A stretch of DNA of 64,000 nucleotides, from assembly GCA_037179385.1 (NCBI GenBank), contig CM074179.1:6324001-6388000 (forward strand), in the 5' to 3' direction. The notes under the pieces are model-generated. The model did not search any database. It was given only the letters and a program-made list of their open reading frames with translations, and was not told the origin of the DNA. This document shows, in pieces, positions 20,901-26,680 of this stretch; positions within the stretch are counted from its first letter, which is position 1; each line of letters opens with the position of its first letter. Source of the stretch: Holothuria scabra. Lineage: Eukaryota; Echinodermata; Holothuroidea; Aspidochirotida; Holothuriidae. The translations under genes were made by a program, and so were the position numbers.

Positions 20901-22044
20901 AACCTTTTTATAGCTAGGGAGGCTACTGGACGAGCTCGTTTATCTCTAAATTTAAGGCTTATTTCGCATGTATTAGAAATACAAAACATAGTGATCGCTG
21001 TGAACTGCTAACGATTGACCCTCTTTCTAACACACTGGATAGAAACCCGATTTAATTAAACTAAACACCAATCATTGCTGGATTCACAACGCGAACGTTT
21101 TAAAAAGAAGGAAATTTTTTTTAAAGCGACCCGCTTCCTATACGATGTTTTTGTGCACGTAAACGATGCGAAGGGTGGCAAATAGTTACGCATTTGATGA
21201 CTTTATACTCTTACATCAATCTTGTATTTCCCGGTCGATAGTTTCACAAGCTTCTCCGGAGTAAGACTCTTACCATCCAAAATTATAACCTAGAAGAATG
21301 AAGAAATGATTGAAGAAAATGTGGGGATTATTTTCGCAATTCTTAACTTTGCATGTCATGAATGGAACTTCTACCCCGAATATGCCTGTACGACCAATAC
21401 ACGAGGTCCAGTCTAATCATGATTTGATCAATACCAGATTTTCTTTTTATCAAGTTACCAGCGTGTACAAAATATTACATAATAAAATTCATTTTAATAA
21501 TAACTTATGTACTCGTTATTATATATTTGCATTTGCGTTACATTATTCTAAGCTACTATGTATTTTTACATTTTGTGGAGCAGTATCATGCTGTATATTT
21601 CATTGCACCCATTTAATAGAGGCTACCGCTTACTGTACCTCTCCTTAGTCCGCACAAACTTTGATACTTTGAACATCCATTGGCAAGGCAAGGCAAGGAA
21701 AGTACTTTACAGCGGCCTACCTTACAATGTGTTTGTAACCAAACAATCTCTAAAAAAATTCTCATATCTCAGAGCGTTAGGATAATTGTCCTCTAGCAAT
21801 TTTTTTTTCTTAATTTCAAATAACAATTAAGTCAGGGAGATATGTAAGCTCTCTGGTTCAACTGTTGTAAAACCCTAAGAAGCAAATGCAATATTGTGAT
21901 TAGGTGAGTAAGGCATCTACTTGCAAATGCTAACGTGCAGAACTAAGTCAAGCCTAACTTTTCCTATAAGCCTATTTTGTTCTAGTGTAAGCTTAATAAC
22001 CGTTTAAATGTAGCCAGTTGTAGTCTTACCTCTTTGTCAGCCAT
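2853..22044 (-). CDS. HAL: Histidine ammonia-lyase-like gene, 16 exons, C-terminus outside window
   Basis: Encodes a MIO-type ammonia-lyase. HAL deaminates L-histidine to urocanate, the first step of cytosolic histidine breakdown, and works as a homotetramer. Sixteen exons joined at GT-AG sites with matching phases give 479 residues without a stop. Family landmarks occur in order: [10 protein letters not shown] (Tyr57), a substrate loop RSSSAGVG, the MIO segment [19 protein letters not shown] (Asn200), QDAYSLR (Gln284, Tyr287, Arg290), [11 protein letters not shown] (Phe336), [15 protein letters not shown] and GQEDHVSMG (Glu421). Two positions are odd: the MIO Ser is Cys147 and the active-site His is Ser87. 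Residue spacing matches the about 510-residue bacterial enzyme closely, and the long N-terminal extension of vertebrate HAL is absent. About 30-100 C-terminal residues are missing at the window edge. A diverged, probably functional paralog is more likely than a pseudogene, since frames and splice sites are clean. Confidence 0.95.
3195..3545. repeat. Dispersed repeat, copy related to 29140-29770
   Basis: Shares TTTTCTTTRTAATTRAATGT and, further on, a CTTACAGCGGGATT segment with 29157-29560 in the same order. Function unknown. Lies in the intron between HAL exons 16 and 15. Confidence 0.5.
4044..4215 (+). repeat. Family A repeat (C-tract plus GGAAGTGCCATTTCCG), copy 1
   Basis: Poly-C run of 17, then ATGTTTGCTAAGTGC, TTTCAAGAAGTGG, GGAAGTGCCATTTCC, and an end like CGCTTAGATAGT. 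The same blocks in the same order are at 10870-11035; the second half recurs at 17165-17270 and four times at 35.0-36.2 kb. Inside the HAL intron between exons 16 and 15. Confidence 0.75.
4336..4470 (-). CDS. HAL: HAL exon 15 (Glu421)
   Basis: 135 nt. [20 protein letters not shown] then [20 protein letters not shown]. Glu421 matches Glu414, the residue that distinguishes HAL from plant PAL-type enzymes at this site. The acceptor (GGGAAG) has a poor pyrimidine tract; donor GTAAGT. Confidence 0.93.
4639..4725 (-). CDS. HAL: HAL exon 14
   Basis: 87 nt. [20 protein letters not shown] then IAHCTAAAL. The Met in GFMIA matches the substrate-pocket Met382. Acceptor TTTTTTCAG, donor GTAAGA. Confidence 0.95.
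4934..5012 (-). CDS. HAL: HAL exon 13
   Basis: 79 nt. [19 protein letters not shown] then TERLINP, next to donor GTAAGT. Acceptor GTGTTTAAG. A highly conserved helix of the tetramer core. Confidence 0.95.
5550..5615 (-). CDS. HAL: HAL exon 12 (Phe336)
   Basis: 66 nt, phase 0 both sides. [19 protein letters not shown] then PAK. Phe336 matches Phe329. Acceptor TTGTTTCAG, donor GTACAA. Confidence 0.95.
5938..5981. repeat. 22-bp tandem duplication in HAL intron
   Basis: CAATGGTTAATACAGTTATGTT occurs twice head to tail. Too short to assign to a family. Confidence 0.85.
6240..6320 (-). CDS. HAL: HAL exon 11
   Basis: 81 nt, phase 0 both sides. [19 protein letters not shown] then MNSATDNP. Acceptor TTCTTTCAG, donor GTATCC. 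Confidence 0.93.
6369..6600. repeat. G-rich dispersed repeat fragment in HAL intron 10
   Basis: Purine-rich segment with AGCGGCGTCGCCCGTGCC followed by runs of G and AAGCCCCCGATAGC. It resembles the CGTAGCC/GGGGG repeats elsewhere in the window (28.9, 33.9, 60.2 kb) but I cannot define its borders. Confidence 0.4.
7390..7540 (+). repeat. Repeat 3' end with CTAA tail, copy 1
   Basis: Pyrimidine-rich block, TTTTTAGGTAGTTTTAACCCC, CTTTGTCTAACATGGTGAC, then CCATCTAACTAACTAACTAC. The same order is found at 20590-20715 and partly at 60395-60480. The CCATCTAAC tail is also the 3' end of the tRNA-derived SINE at 50.5 kb. Likely a LINE or SINE 3' terminus. Confidence 0.6.
7684..7835 (-). CDS. HAL: HAL exon 10 (Gln284, Tyr287, Arg290)
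   Basis: 152 nt. Starts after GTCTATCAG with [11 protein letters not shown], runs through [14 protein letters not shown] and ends [11 protein letters not shown] before GTAAGA. Gln284, Tyr287 and Arg290 match the active-site trio Gln277, Tyr280 and Arg283. Confidence 0.95.
8219..8314 (-). CDS. HAL: HAL exon 9
   Basis: 96 nt. Reads [20 protein letters not shown] then [12 protein letters not shown]. Acceptor CACTGACAG, donor GTTAGT. Confidence 0.93.
8591..8642 (-). CDS. HAL: HAL exon 8 (Asn200)
   Basis: 52 nt, [17 protein letters not shown]. Asn200 matches catalytic Asn195 of the bacterial enzyme. Acceptor TTTTTAACAG, donor GTAGGC. Confidence 0.94.
8787..8834 (-). CDS. HAL: HAL exon 7
   Basis: 48 nt, phase 0 both sides, [16 protein letters not shown]. 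Acceptor ATTTTGCAG, donor GTGAGT. Confidence 0.92.
9165..9424. repeat. MITE family C, copy 1 (HAL intron 6)
   Basis: Right end CTGCTCTTGCCCT matches the inverted termini of the better-preserved copy at 52205-52457. Internal blocks (AAACCAAGCAGT, CCAATCATGAAACTGGAC) also match. The left terminus is degenerate. Confidence 0.7.
9699..9838 (-). CDS. HAL: HAL exon 6 (MIO exon, Ala-Cys-Gly)
   Basis: 140 nt. Acceptor GAATTTCAG, donor GTGAGA. Reads [20 protein letters not shown], then [16 protein letters not shown]. The MIO triad is Ala146-Cys147-Gly148, with codon TGT at 9792-9794 in place of a Ser codon. The surrounding residues that position the triad are intact. Confidence 0.96.
9866..9995. repeat. 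AT-rich minisatellite-like tract in HAL intron 5
   Basis: Repeated AATATGTAATAATATGTA words with variants, next to the MIO exon on its acceptor side. Low-complexity expansion. Confidence 0.75.
10299..10440. repeat. Hairpin-forming inverted repeat in HAL intron 5
   Basis: Left arm (about 10302-10350) GGGGGTATTTCAACGTTATA..GGCATAATC pairs with right arm (about 10391-10440) GATTATGCC..CATAACGTAGAAATACCCCC, with a loop of about 40 nt. Lies 84 nt past the exon 5 donor in the transcript. Probably a palindromic MITE; the transcript would carry a stem of about 48 bp. Confidence 0.85.
10524..10687 (-). CDS. HAL: HAL exon 5 (substrate loop, His replaced by Ser87)
   Basis: 164 nt. Acceptor after a pyrimidine tract (CTGTGTAG), donor GTAAAC. 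Begins [19 protein letters not shown] and ends KKLVAAFN. In typical HAL the loop reads RSH(S/A)(S/A)G; here the His codon position (10657-10659) is TCT, Ser. The rest of the exon is well conserved. Confidence 0.95.
10870..11035 (+). repeat. Family A repeat, copy 2
   Basis: Poly-C run, ACGTTTGCAAACTGTCGCTT, CAAGAAGTGG, CGGGAAGTGCCGTTTCG, ending CACTTAGATAGTG. Same block order as 4044-4215. Lies between HAL exons 4 and 5. Confidence 0.75.
11251..11317 (-). CDS. HAL: HAL exon 4 (Tyr57 loop)
   Basis: 67 nt. Acceptor CCTATCACAG, donor GTAAGT. Reads [18 protein letters not shown] then PDKL. Tyr57 corresponds to the catalytic Tyr53 of the Pseudomonas enzyme. The common TGFG is TGYG here. It follows an intron of about 8.9 kb. 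Confidence 0.92.
11571..11720. repeat. GC-rich MITE, end shared with 19385-19515 in inverse orientation
   Basis: Starts AAGGAGCTTTAGATTGTACG then ACGCGGACG; the reverse complement of this end is at 19484-19513. The internal part is CpG-rich with short palindromes such as ACGTGAACTTCACGT. Confidence 0.65.
14240..14510. repeat. Degenerate minisatellite, about 45-62 bp units
   Basis: Four imperfect copies anchored by ATCAGGTGAATGCAGTG-like words at 14291, 14336, 14394 and 14456, each followed by AATAATGTATCACTAGCACA-like sequence. Unit length varies through indels. Confidence 0.85.
15490..15790. repeat. MITE family C, copy 2
   Basis: Left end (TTAA)AGGGCAAGAGGAGTGGCCCC, right end CAAGTGGGAACTGCATTTCC. 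Interior contains AAACCAAGCAGTTAATCCCA and GAGCCAATCA as in the 52.2-kb copy. Includes a 35-bp internal duplication (CATATTATTxTCAxGxC near 15660 and 15710). Confidence 0.75.
16872..17091. mobile_element. MITE with 42-bp perfect terminal inverted repeats (TACACTCTAAAA family)
   Basis: Bases 16878-16919 are the exact reverse complement of 17044-17085, and the match extends outward with one mismatch to CTACA(T/C)TCTAAAATC. The 124-bp interior holds repeated ATTAGAGTGATAATTCACTC motifs that are themselves palindromic. A second element with the same 12-bp ends is at 30865-31024. Confidence 0.93.
17092..17275 (-). repeat. Family A repeat, copy 3, with GGGCAG module
   Basis: Reverse-orientation copy: CTAGCTAAGCGGAGCGCCAC, GGCGCTGAGCGTAC, then CCGGAAATGGGATTTCC. 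The preceding GAGCATTTCAGTTTTGGGGC and CTGCCCGAAATA match, in reverse complement, 36240-36305. Confidence 0.75.
18465..18540 (+). repeat. 3' fragment of the tRNA-derived SINE
   Basis: TGGCTCGACTTGAACCAGTA, GGTTGGAAACTCGGCCGTAA and CCATTTAACTAACTG match the 3' 75 bp of the SINEs at 50549-50787 and 61605-61844. The tRNA-like head is missing, as expected for 5'-truncated insertions. Confidence 0.85.
19385..19515. repeat. GC-rich MITE, inverse copy of the 11571 end
   Basis: Right end CGCGTCGTACAATCTAAAGC then TCCTTAA is the reverse complement of the left end at 11571. The interior GCGCGGACGTCAGCGCGACG is partly palindromic with the end. Confidence 0.65.
19775..20033. mobile_element. piggyBac-like MITE with TTAA target duplication
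   Basis: TTAA at 19775-19778 and 20030-20033 flank a 251-bp element with inverted ends CCCTTTACCGTTG / CAACGGTAAAGGG. TTAA duplication and CCC-starting termini are hallmarks of piggyBac elements. The interior is GC-rich and has no transposase, so it is non-autonomous. Lies between HAL exons 3 and 4, 160 bp from exon 3. Confidence 0.82.
20030..20100. repeat. MITE family C, copy 3 (terminal fragment)
   Basis: AGGGCAAACGCAGTCGCCCT then ACTTGAAGTAGTGTAGTAG matches the reverse complement of the right end of the 52.2-kb copy. It abuts the piggyBac-like MITE, sharing its right TTAA. Confidence 0.7.
20192..20264 (-). CDS. HAL: HAL exon 3
   Basis: 73 nt. Acceptor TATTTCAG, donor GTGTGC (weaker than the others). 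Reads [20 protein letters not shown] then REKR, leaving one base that completes Val55 in exon 4. Confidence 0.88.
20353..20530. repeat. MITE family C, copy 4 (HAL intron 2)
   Basis: Starts (TTGA)AGGGCAAGAGCAGTCACC then CCAACT, the best-preserved terminus in the window. The far end is lost. Confidence 0.75.
20590..20715 (+). repeat. Repeat 3' end with CTAA tail, copy 2
   Basis: GTTGTAGGTAGTTTTACCCC, ACTTAGTCTAACTTGGTAAC and CCATCTAAGTAACTAACTG parallel 7390-7540. Confidence 0.6.
21215..21289 (-). CDS. HAL: HAL exon 2
   Basis: 75 nt, phase 0 on both sides. Begins after TTCTAG and reads [20 protein letters not shown] then KYKID, ending at GTAAGA. Matches the first strand and helix of the lyase fold. 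Confidence 0.88.
22030..22044 (-). CDS. HAL: HAL exon 1 (start codon exon, MADKE)
   Basis: ATG GCT GAC AAA GAG followed by the donor GTAAGA, phase 0 into exon 2. Possible acceptors lie just before the ATG (TTTTTGCAG) and 15 bases further up (ATTTCCCAG), so a 5' UTR exon may precede it. The frame upstream of the ATG is open for a few codons, so an earlier start cannot be excluded. Starting here puts active-site residues within 4-7 positions of the bacterial numbering. Confidence 0.65.
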
Positions 22045-22331
22045 CTGCAAAAATGTCGTCTGGGAAATAAAAAGTTTATGCTCAATTATCTTGTCGCTAA
22101 CCATCTGTTTCACCACAGACAGTGATCAATGGGGCACGATTCAGTTGTTCCCTTATCATATTTAGTGAGCAGCAGCATACCAAAGATCCCTTAAATATTT
22201 CAGGCATGAGGAAAATTGAAATCTGTCTTAAGTTATCACGTTTTCAATAAGAAAAGGCAGGAAGTAGGCTACCTATGTCCTCTAAAATACATCAATGAGC
22301 TTCAAGAGTTTCACCCGTGGACCCCAACAGG
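22045..22331. other. Sequence immediately upstream of HAL start; no clear promoter
   Basis: Would hold the HAL 5' UTR or an upstream intron. No TATA box or initiator can be defended. A good acceptor (ATTTCCCAG) just upstream of the start exon hints at a noncoding first exon further up. Confidence 0.3.
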
Positions 22332-22605
22332 GACGGCTCCTATAGATGAATTGCGCACAGCGTACGTTTGTGAAGACGTTCCAACAATACCTGAGACTGA
22401 TCGCAGCCTCTGTGTTAGACAAATACGAGTATTACACAGGCCATGCCCCATTTCTGTTATTGATTCAACGTGGACGGCCCTAGCTGAATTGCGCACAACG
22501 TTCGTTTGTGGAGACGTTGCAACAATACGACTGATCGCCACCTCTGTATTAGATAAATAACAGTAGTACACATGCCATGCCCCGTTTCCGTTATTGATTC
22601 AATTT
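22332..22605. repeat. Two-copy tandem duplication (141-bp unit) upstream of HAL
   Basis: GACGGCTCCTATAGATGAAT... at 22332 repeats as GACGGCCCTAGCTGAATTGC... at 22473. Both copies contain ATTGCGCACA(G/A)CG, GA(A/G)ACGTT and end CCATGCCCC(A/G)TTTC and TTATTGATTCAA. About 85-90% alike by eye. Confidence 0.88.
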
Positions 22606-23793
22606 TTTTTTGCCTATCGGGTAATGTAATTGAAGAGTATTGAGCTCGCAACCCATGCATTTTAAAATTGAGGACAATTTGGTCAAACAGACCACCACGA
22701 AACAGTACCATACTGTGTTACATTGTAACCATTTAACATAGGCCCCGGAAATCTAAAACGGGTCGTGAACGTGTACAAACTTTTTAAAACAAAATTAAAA
22801 AGTGATGAAACACAAAGACACGAATAGAAACAATAAAAAATATAGGCTAGTCCATAAAAACAATCGAAATAAATTGACACAAAATATCGTCTGAACTTAG
22901 CCTTTTCTCAAATATTTTTTCCTAATGACATAGTTATGGTTTCCATGGCATAAACTTTTAGTGCAAAAAATTTTTCAACCACGTAAGCGGCAACCAGGGA
23001 CGTAGCTCAACAGGAACTGTTTTGGGGTTAAGGTATTGCTGTCATGTGCAATCAGTCACTCATTCACTCTGTGTTTTAAAAAGAAGATCAAATTAAAAGA
23101 AAGTAATTCTTAAAAAGATATATTTTTTTTATATTTTATTGTACTACTTCGCAGTTGTGCCCTGCGAAATAAATATTTCGTCCTTCCGCAGATCCCTCTT
23201 TCCATTTGTGTTGCGTTCCTAAAATCAACCATTGATAGTGACTAACCACTAGTACTCCATTTTTATCTAACGTCTGTCTTATTTTAGTGAATATTCCACT
23301 TCTAAAATTCCTCATAAAAAAAAAACAATAAAAGAGATGTCACACGGCCCCAGACATGTGTTATACTATATTTTACTTGTAATCAGGTTTCGGTTTGATT
23401 TTCTTACACGTTACGTTTTCACAAAACATGATGCAATCCCGACTCCCCACCCCTCCTCCAATTGCTATGTTAATGTGTATTTCCACCACTACCCCCCCCC
23501 TCCCCTTTCAGGTTCAACGGTCAGATCCTGCAGTTGGCCACCCAAAAATTAAAACCCAATACCAACGTTGGTAGACACCGTTGGAAAAAAGGAAACAATT
23601 TATAATTTATATGAGAAAAAACCCGACCCGATTGTTAAAAAGACACATTTGCGTTGTTTCTCTGTATTTTTTTAATGGACATTTACGTTGACCTTCTGTG
23701 AATTTGCTTTTAACTGAAAGATTGCAGGAAAAATACAATAATGTCAGTAAAAGTTATCACGAGTATTTTGAAGAGCGCGTGGAAGGAGAGCAA
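22606..23793. other. Intergenic, nothing recognised
   Basis: AT-rich DNA between HAL and the LTR element. Contains a C-rich tract near 23490-23505 but no supported exon, RNA gene or repeat boundary. Confidence 0.4.
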
Positions 23794-24225
23794 TGTTGTG
23801 TAGAGATATCGTATCACTTTAATTTGAGCCTCTTGAAGGTCACTTTCAATCGTGAAGATCAAAGACATGTGAAATTAATCGTAATTGGTTGTCAATTGAT
23901 GAATATTAATATCACGATATCATGTGATTTGGCCCGGAAGCCCGGAAAGAAGTCTTCCAGTCACTGCTTCCTTTGCGTATCCGTTCTCTCACGGTAAGAC
24001 TAAGAGAGTAGTCGTGTTTGAGAACTCGAGCTGTCAAGAAAACTAATCTAGGCTAATCATTGCAGTAATAATTGTGTGTATCGAAGAAGAAATACGAATC
24101 AAGAATAAAATGGACAAAAATTATTTGGAATGTTGATCATCTTTTTTACCCTGAGAATCGTCTAATCGAACTGCTAATTATTATCGAGGTGTTTTGGCCG
24201 AACCCAGGAGAAACAAAACACAACA
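23794..24225 (+). repeat. 5' LTR, 432 bp
   Basis: Starts TGTTGTGT and ends ACACAACA, a perfect 8-bp inverted terminus of the TG...CA type, directly followed by a primer binding site. No second copy is in the window, so borders rest on the termini and the primer site. Confidence 0.8.
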
Positions 24226-24240
24226 TGGCGCCCAACGTGA
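24226..24240 (+). promoter_or_regulatory. Primer binding site, tRNA-Lys type
   Basis: TGGCGCCCAACGTGA directly abuts the LTR end. The first 14 bases match the 3' end complement of tRNA-Lys(1,2), a common primer of LTR elements. Marks the start of minus-strand DNA synthesis. Confidence 0.85.
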
Positions 24241-25356
24241 ATCAACATTGTTAGCCTAAAATCGTGATCTTGATTTTCGCAAATACAAACTGCTCCTGTT
24301 GAAATCTTTGTGCGAATTTTTTACCTATGGTGCTTCCATTTCACCAACGTTCGTGTACAACAATACCAGTATGCAACCTTCGAACATGGAAACGATTCTA
24401 AGCAGATCACCCGAGAGGTTTGACTAACCGTTTGTTAAACAGTCTTAACCAGTTGGGGCAATCGTCCAAACTTTGCAGTAACGAACGGTACTTTGCACCT
24501 GTACGATACTCCTTCGGACGATTGTAGGCCCTATGCAGATACCTGAGAGGCCTGTCAAAGTTTTCAAACTTCTATCCAGTTGGCAAAACCTGTCTAGGCC
24601 AGCCTATATCATGCTTATTGTTGCTGAAAAACACTGATATGATGTAGCCTAACCCAGTGGAGGATCCGTTACTAACTTGATTGTTCAGCTTTATGGTCAT
24701 GGTATTCGATTCATCGCCTTGGTCTGACCAGTCTAGTGACGACCGAACCTACTATGTCTAGAGGGACACGTTCCGGTATAAGTAGCAGCCAGCATCGCCG
24801 CTTGTATTGTGACTCGTACGATGTAACTTAGTTTAGCTTAGCCAACACAGTTTAGGGTCTAGTTTTGTATAGCCTAGCCAACACAGATTAGGTGCCTATA
24901 GGGTCAAGTCTTTGAAACCAGTACGCTTTACCGATGTCGCCCAGACGTCCTTTACGAATACGATCGACTTTTCAATTCCGGCCATTTTCTGAAGAATCTA
25001 CGTAACACATTTGAAGCCACCCTTCAGCGACTCGTGTTCCTACCCGTGTTTTTCGATTCGTGAGAGAAGTCAGGACTTCCTATTTGTAAATTATGCATTG
25101 TTTTCTCTTATGGACCCTTATCACGTCAATTTCATGTGTTTAAGCTGAATTGTGTTTATTTTCATTGGATTGTCATGGTGAGTTTGTTATGTTTTTACTC
25201 GGTATGAAACCCGTCATTTGTAGAACGTCACTTAATTCGCCCTCTCATATGTTGAAAGCCTAAGCTCTAACGTGAATTGAAATTATGTGAATTTTGATAA
25301 CCATTTTGGGTTTTGGTATGTTCCCTTTCCTTCTCGTAGGTCTATTTCTTTGCATC
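24241..25356 (+). other. Untranslated leader of the LTR element
   Basis: About 1.1 kb between primer site and gag start, without a long open frame. Should contain packaging or splice signals, but none can be identified by eye. Confidence 0.5.
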
Positions 25357-26256
25357 ATGGCAAACCCACCGGCATTAAGGCAAACTGACTTTCTGCCAAC
25401 CAGATATACCGGTAGCTCAATTGACAGGGATGCTTGTACTGCACATTTCTTACTGTTTACTGATTATTTGGAATCCATAAGCTGAGTACACCTGAAACAA
25501 ATGAAGAGTTACAAAATGTATTTTCAATGTTTAAACGTACTCTACAAGGTCAAGCAAGGCTAAGGGTAGAAGATCAGGCATTTACTTCAGTTGCGGACCT
25601 TAAGGCTAAATTTATTGCAAGGTTTAGCCCAAGCAAGTCAAAGTTTGCTTTAGTCAATGACTTCGCAAACCTTTCTTATGCAACAGGGGATAGCGCAGAA
25701 GTACATTTGAGTAAAATCAGAGAGGCAGCGCGCAAAATTAATTACGGGGATGCGCAAATACGAGACAAATTTTTGAGTAGCCTCCCACCCCAGTGTAGAG
25801 CATCGGTATTAATGTCAGCTCAAGATGATAGGTTACAAACGTATGTCAACAGAGCTCAATGCTATTTCGACTTGCATAACAACCAGTCTGATCCTACGCT
25901 AGTTGATGAAACCTCGTACGCAGCCACCAGTAGTAAGCCAAGTAATAATAATGCAACCTCCAGATCACAGGACAATCGTTACCGATAGAGCCCGTCCTCT
26001 AGAAAGAGATTTTCAAAATTTTGGAAGTCGCAATAGGGAATATGCGCCTAGGTCTAACTTTAGAGCAAGACAAATTTTTTGTGACTTCTGCTTAAAGCCA
26101 GGTCACAAATGGCGACAGTGTCGTGAGAGACAAGAACTCTTAGAACAGCGAAGACAAAATTTTTCAGGAAAGCCTAGCCCTAAAGACAAAAGTACTGAGG
26201 CTGATCATGAGAAAAATGAGGGTAGTAAAGACAAACAGGAACAGGATTTTCAGTAG
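25357..26256 (+). pseudogene. gag remnant with CCHC zinc knuckle, frameshifted
   Basis: Starts ATG at 25357 (MANPPALRQTDF). The frame stops at 25485 and continues in another frame (KLSTPETNEE, from about 25479) to a stop at 25988, then in the first frame to 26256. The middle part has the helical capsid look of Ty3/Gypsy Gag (LKAKFIARF, then SSLPPQCRASVL). The last part is Arg-rich and holds a CX2CX4HX4C knuckle (26080-26121, CDFCLKPGHKWRQC), the nucleocapsid RNA-binding motif. At least two frame breaks make it non-functional. Confidence 0.85.
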
Positions 26257-26291
26257 GGGGACCTACCAAAGGCGCGCATTGTCAGGCCCCC

Positions 26292-26680
26292 ATGCAGAAA
26301 GTTCCCAGTACAGCCGAATACTTAGGCAACGATGTCGAAGTCACAATAGACTTAGACTCAATGAATTGTGTAACAGGTAATCTACCTGTTGGTAAAAATG
26401 TATTAATTTTGTTTGATAGCGGTGGTAGTAGATCAATCATTGCTGCATCTTTTGTTCGTAATCACATTACTTGTCATCACTTGCATCTAAGAAAGTTAAA
26501 CCAGTACATTTCAAATTGGGCAATCGTAATTTTTTGACTGCATCACATACAATTGAGTTTGAAATCAGAATTCAAGGTCATGTTTTCAAATTGAGTGCAT
26601 TAATTGCTGATAATTTAGTTGGATTAGATCTCATTTTGGGGAATAATACTCTCAGAGAATTAGGTGGAGTCAACAATTTT
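26292..26680 (+). pseudogene. Retropepsin-like aspartic protease, split between two frames
   Basis: The active-site motif LFDSGG is at 26409-26423, with Asp-Ser-Gly at 26415-26423. The hydrophobic C-terminal motif GLDLILGNNTL (near 26613-26645) is in a different frame, so a frameshift at about 26480-26530 splits the domain. In such elements the protease processes the Gag-Pol polyprotein. Confidence 0.82.

Noticed and set aside
25466..25527. Programmed frameshift in gag of the LTR element
   Set aside because: The break lies inside gag rather than at the gag-pol border, there is no slippery heptamer that I can see, and further breaks follow, so random decay is simpler.
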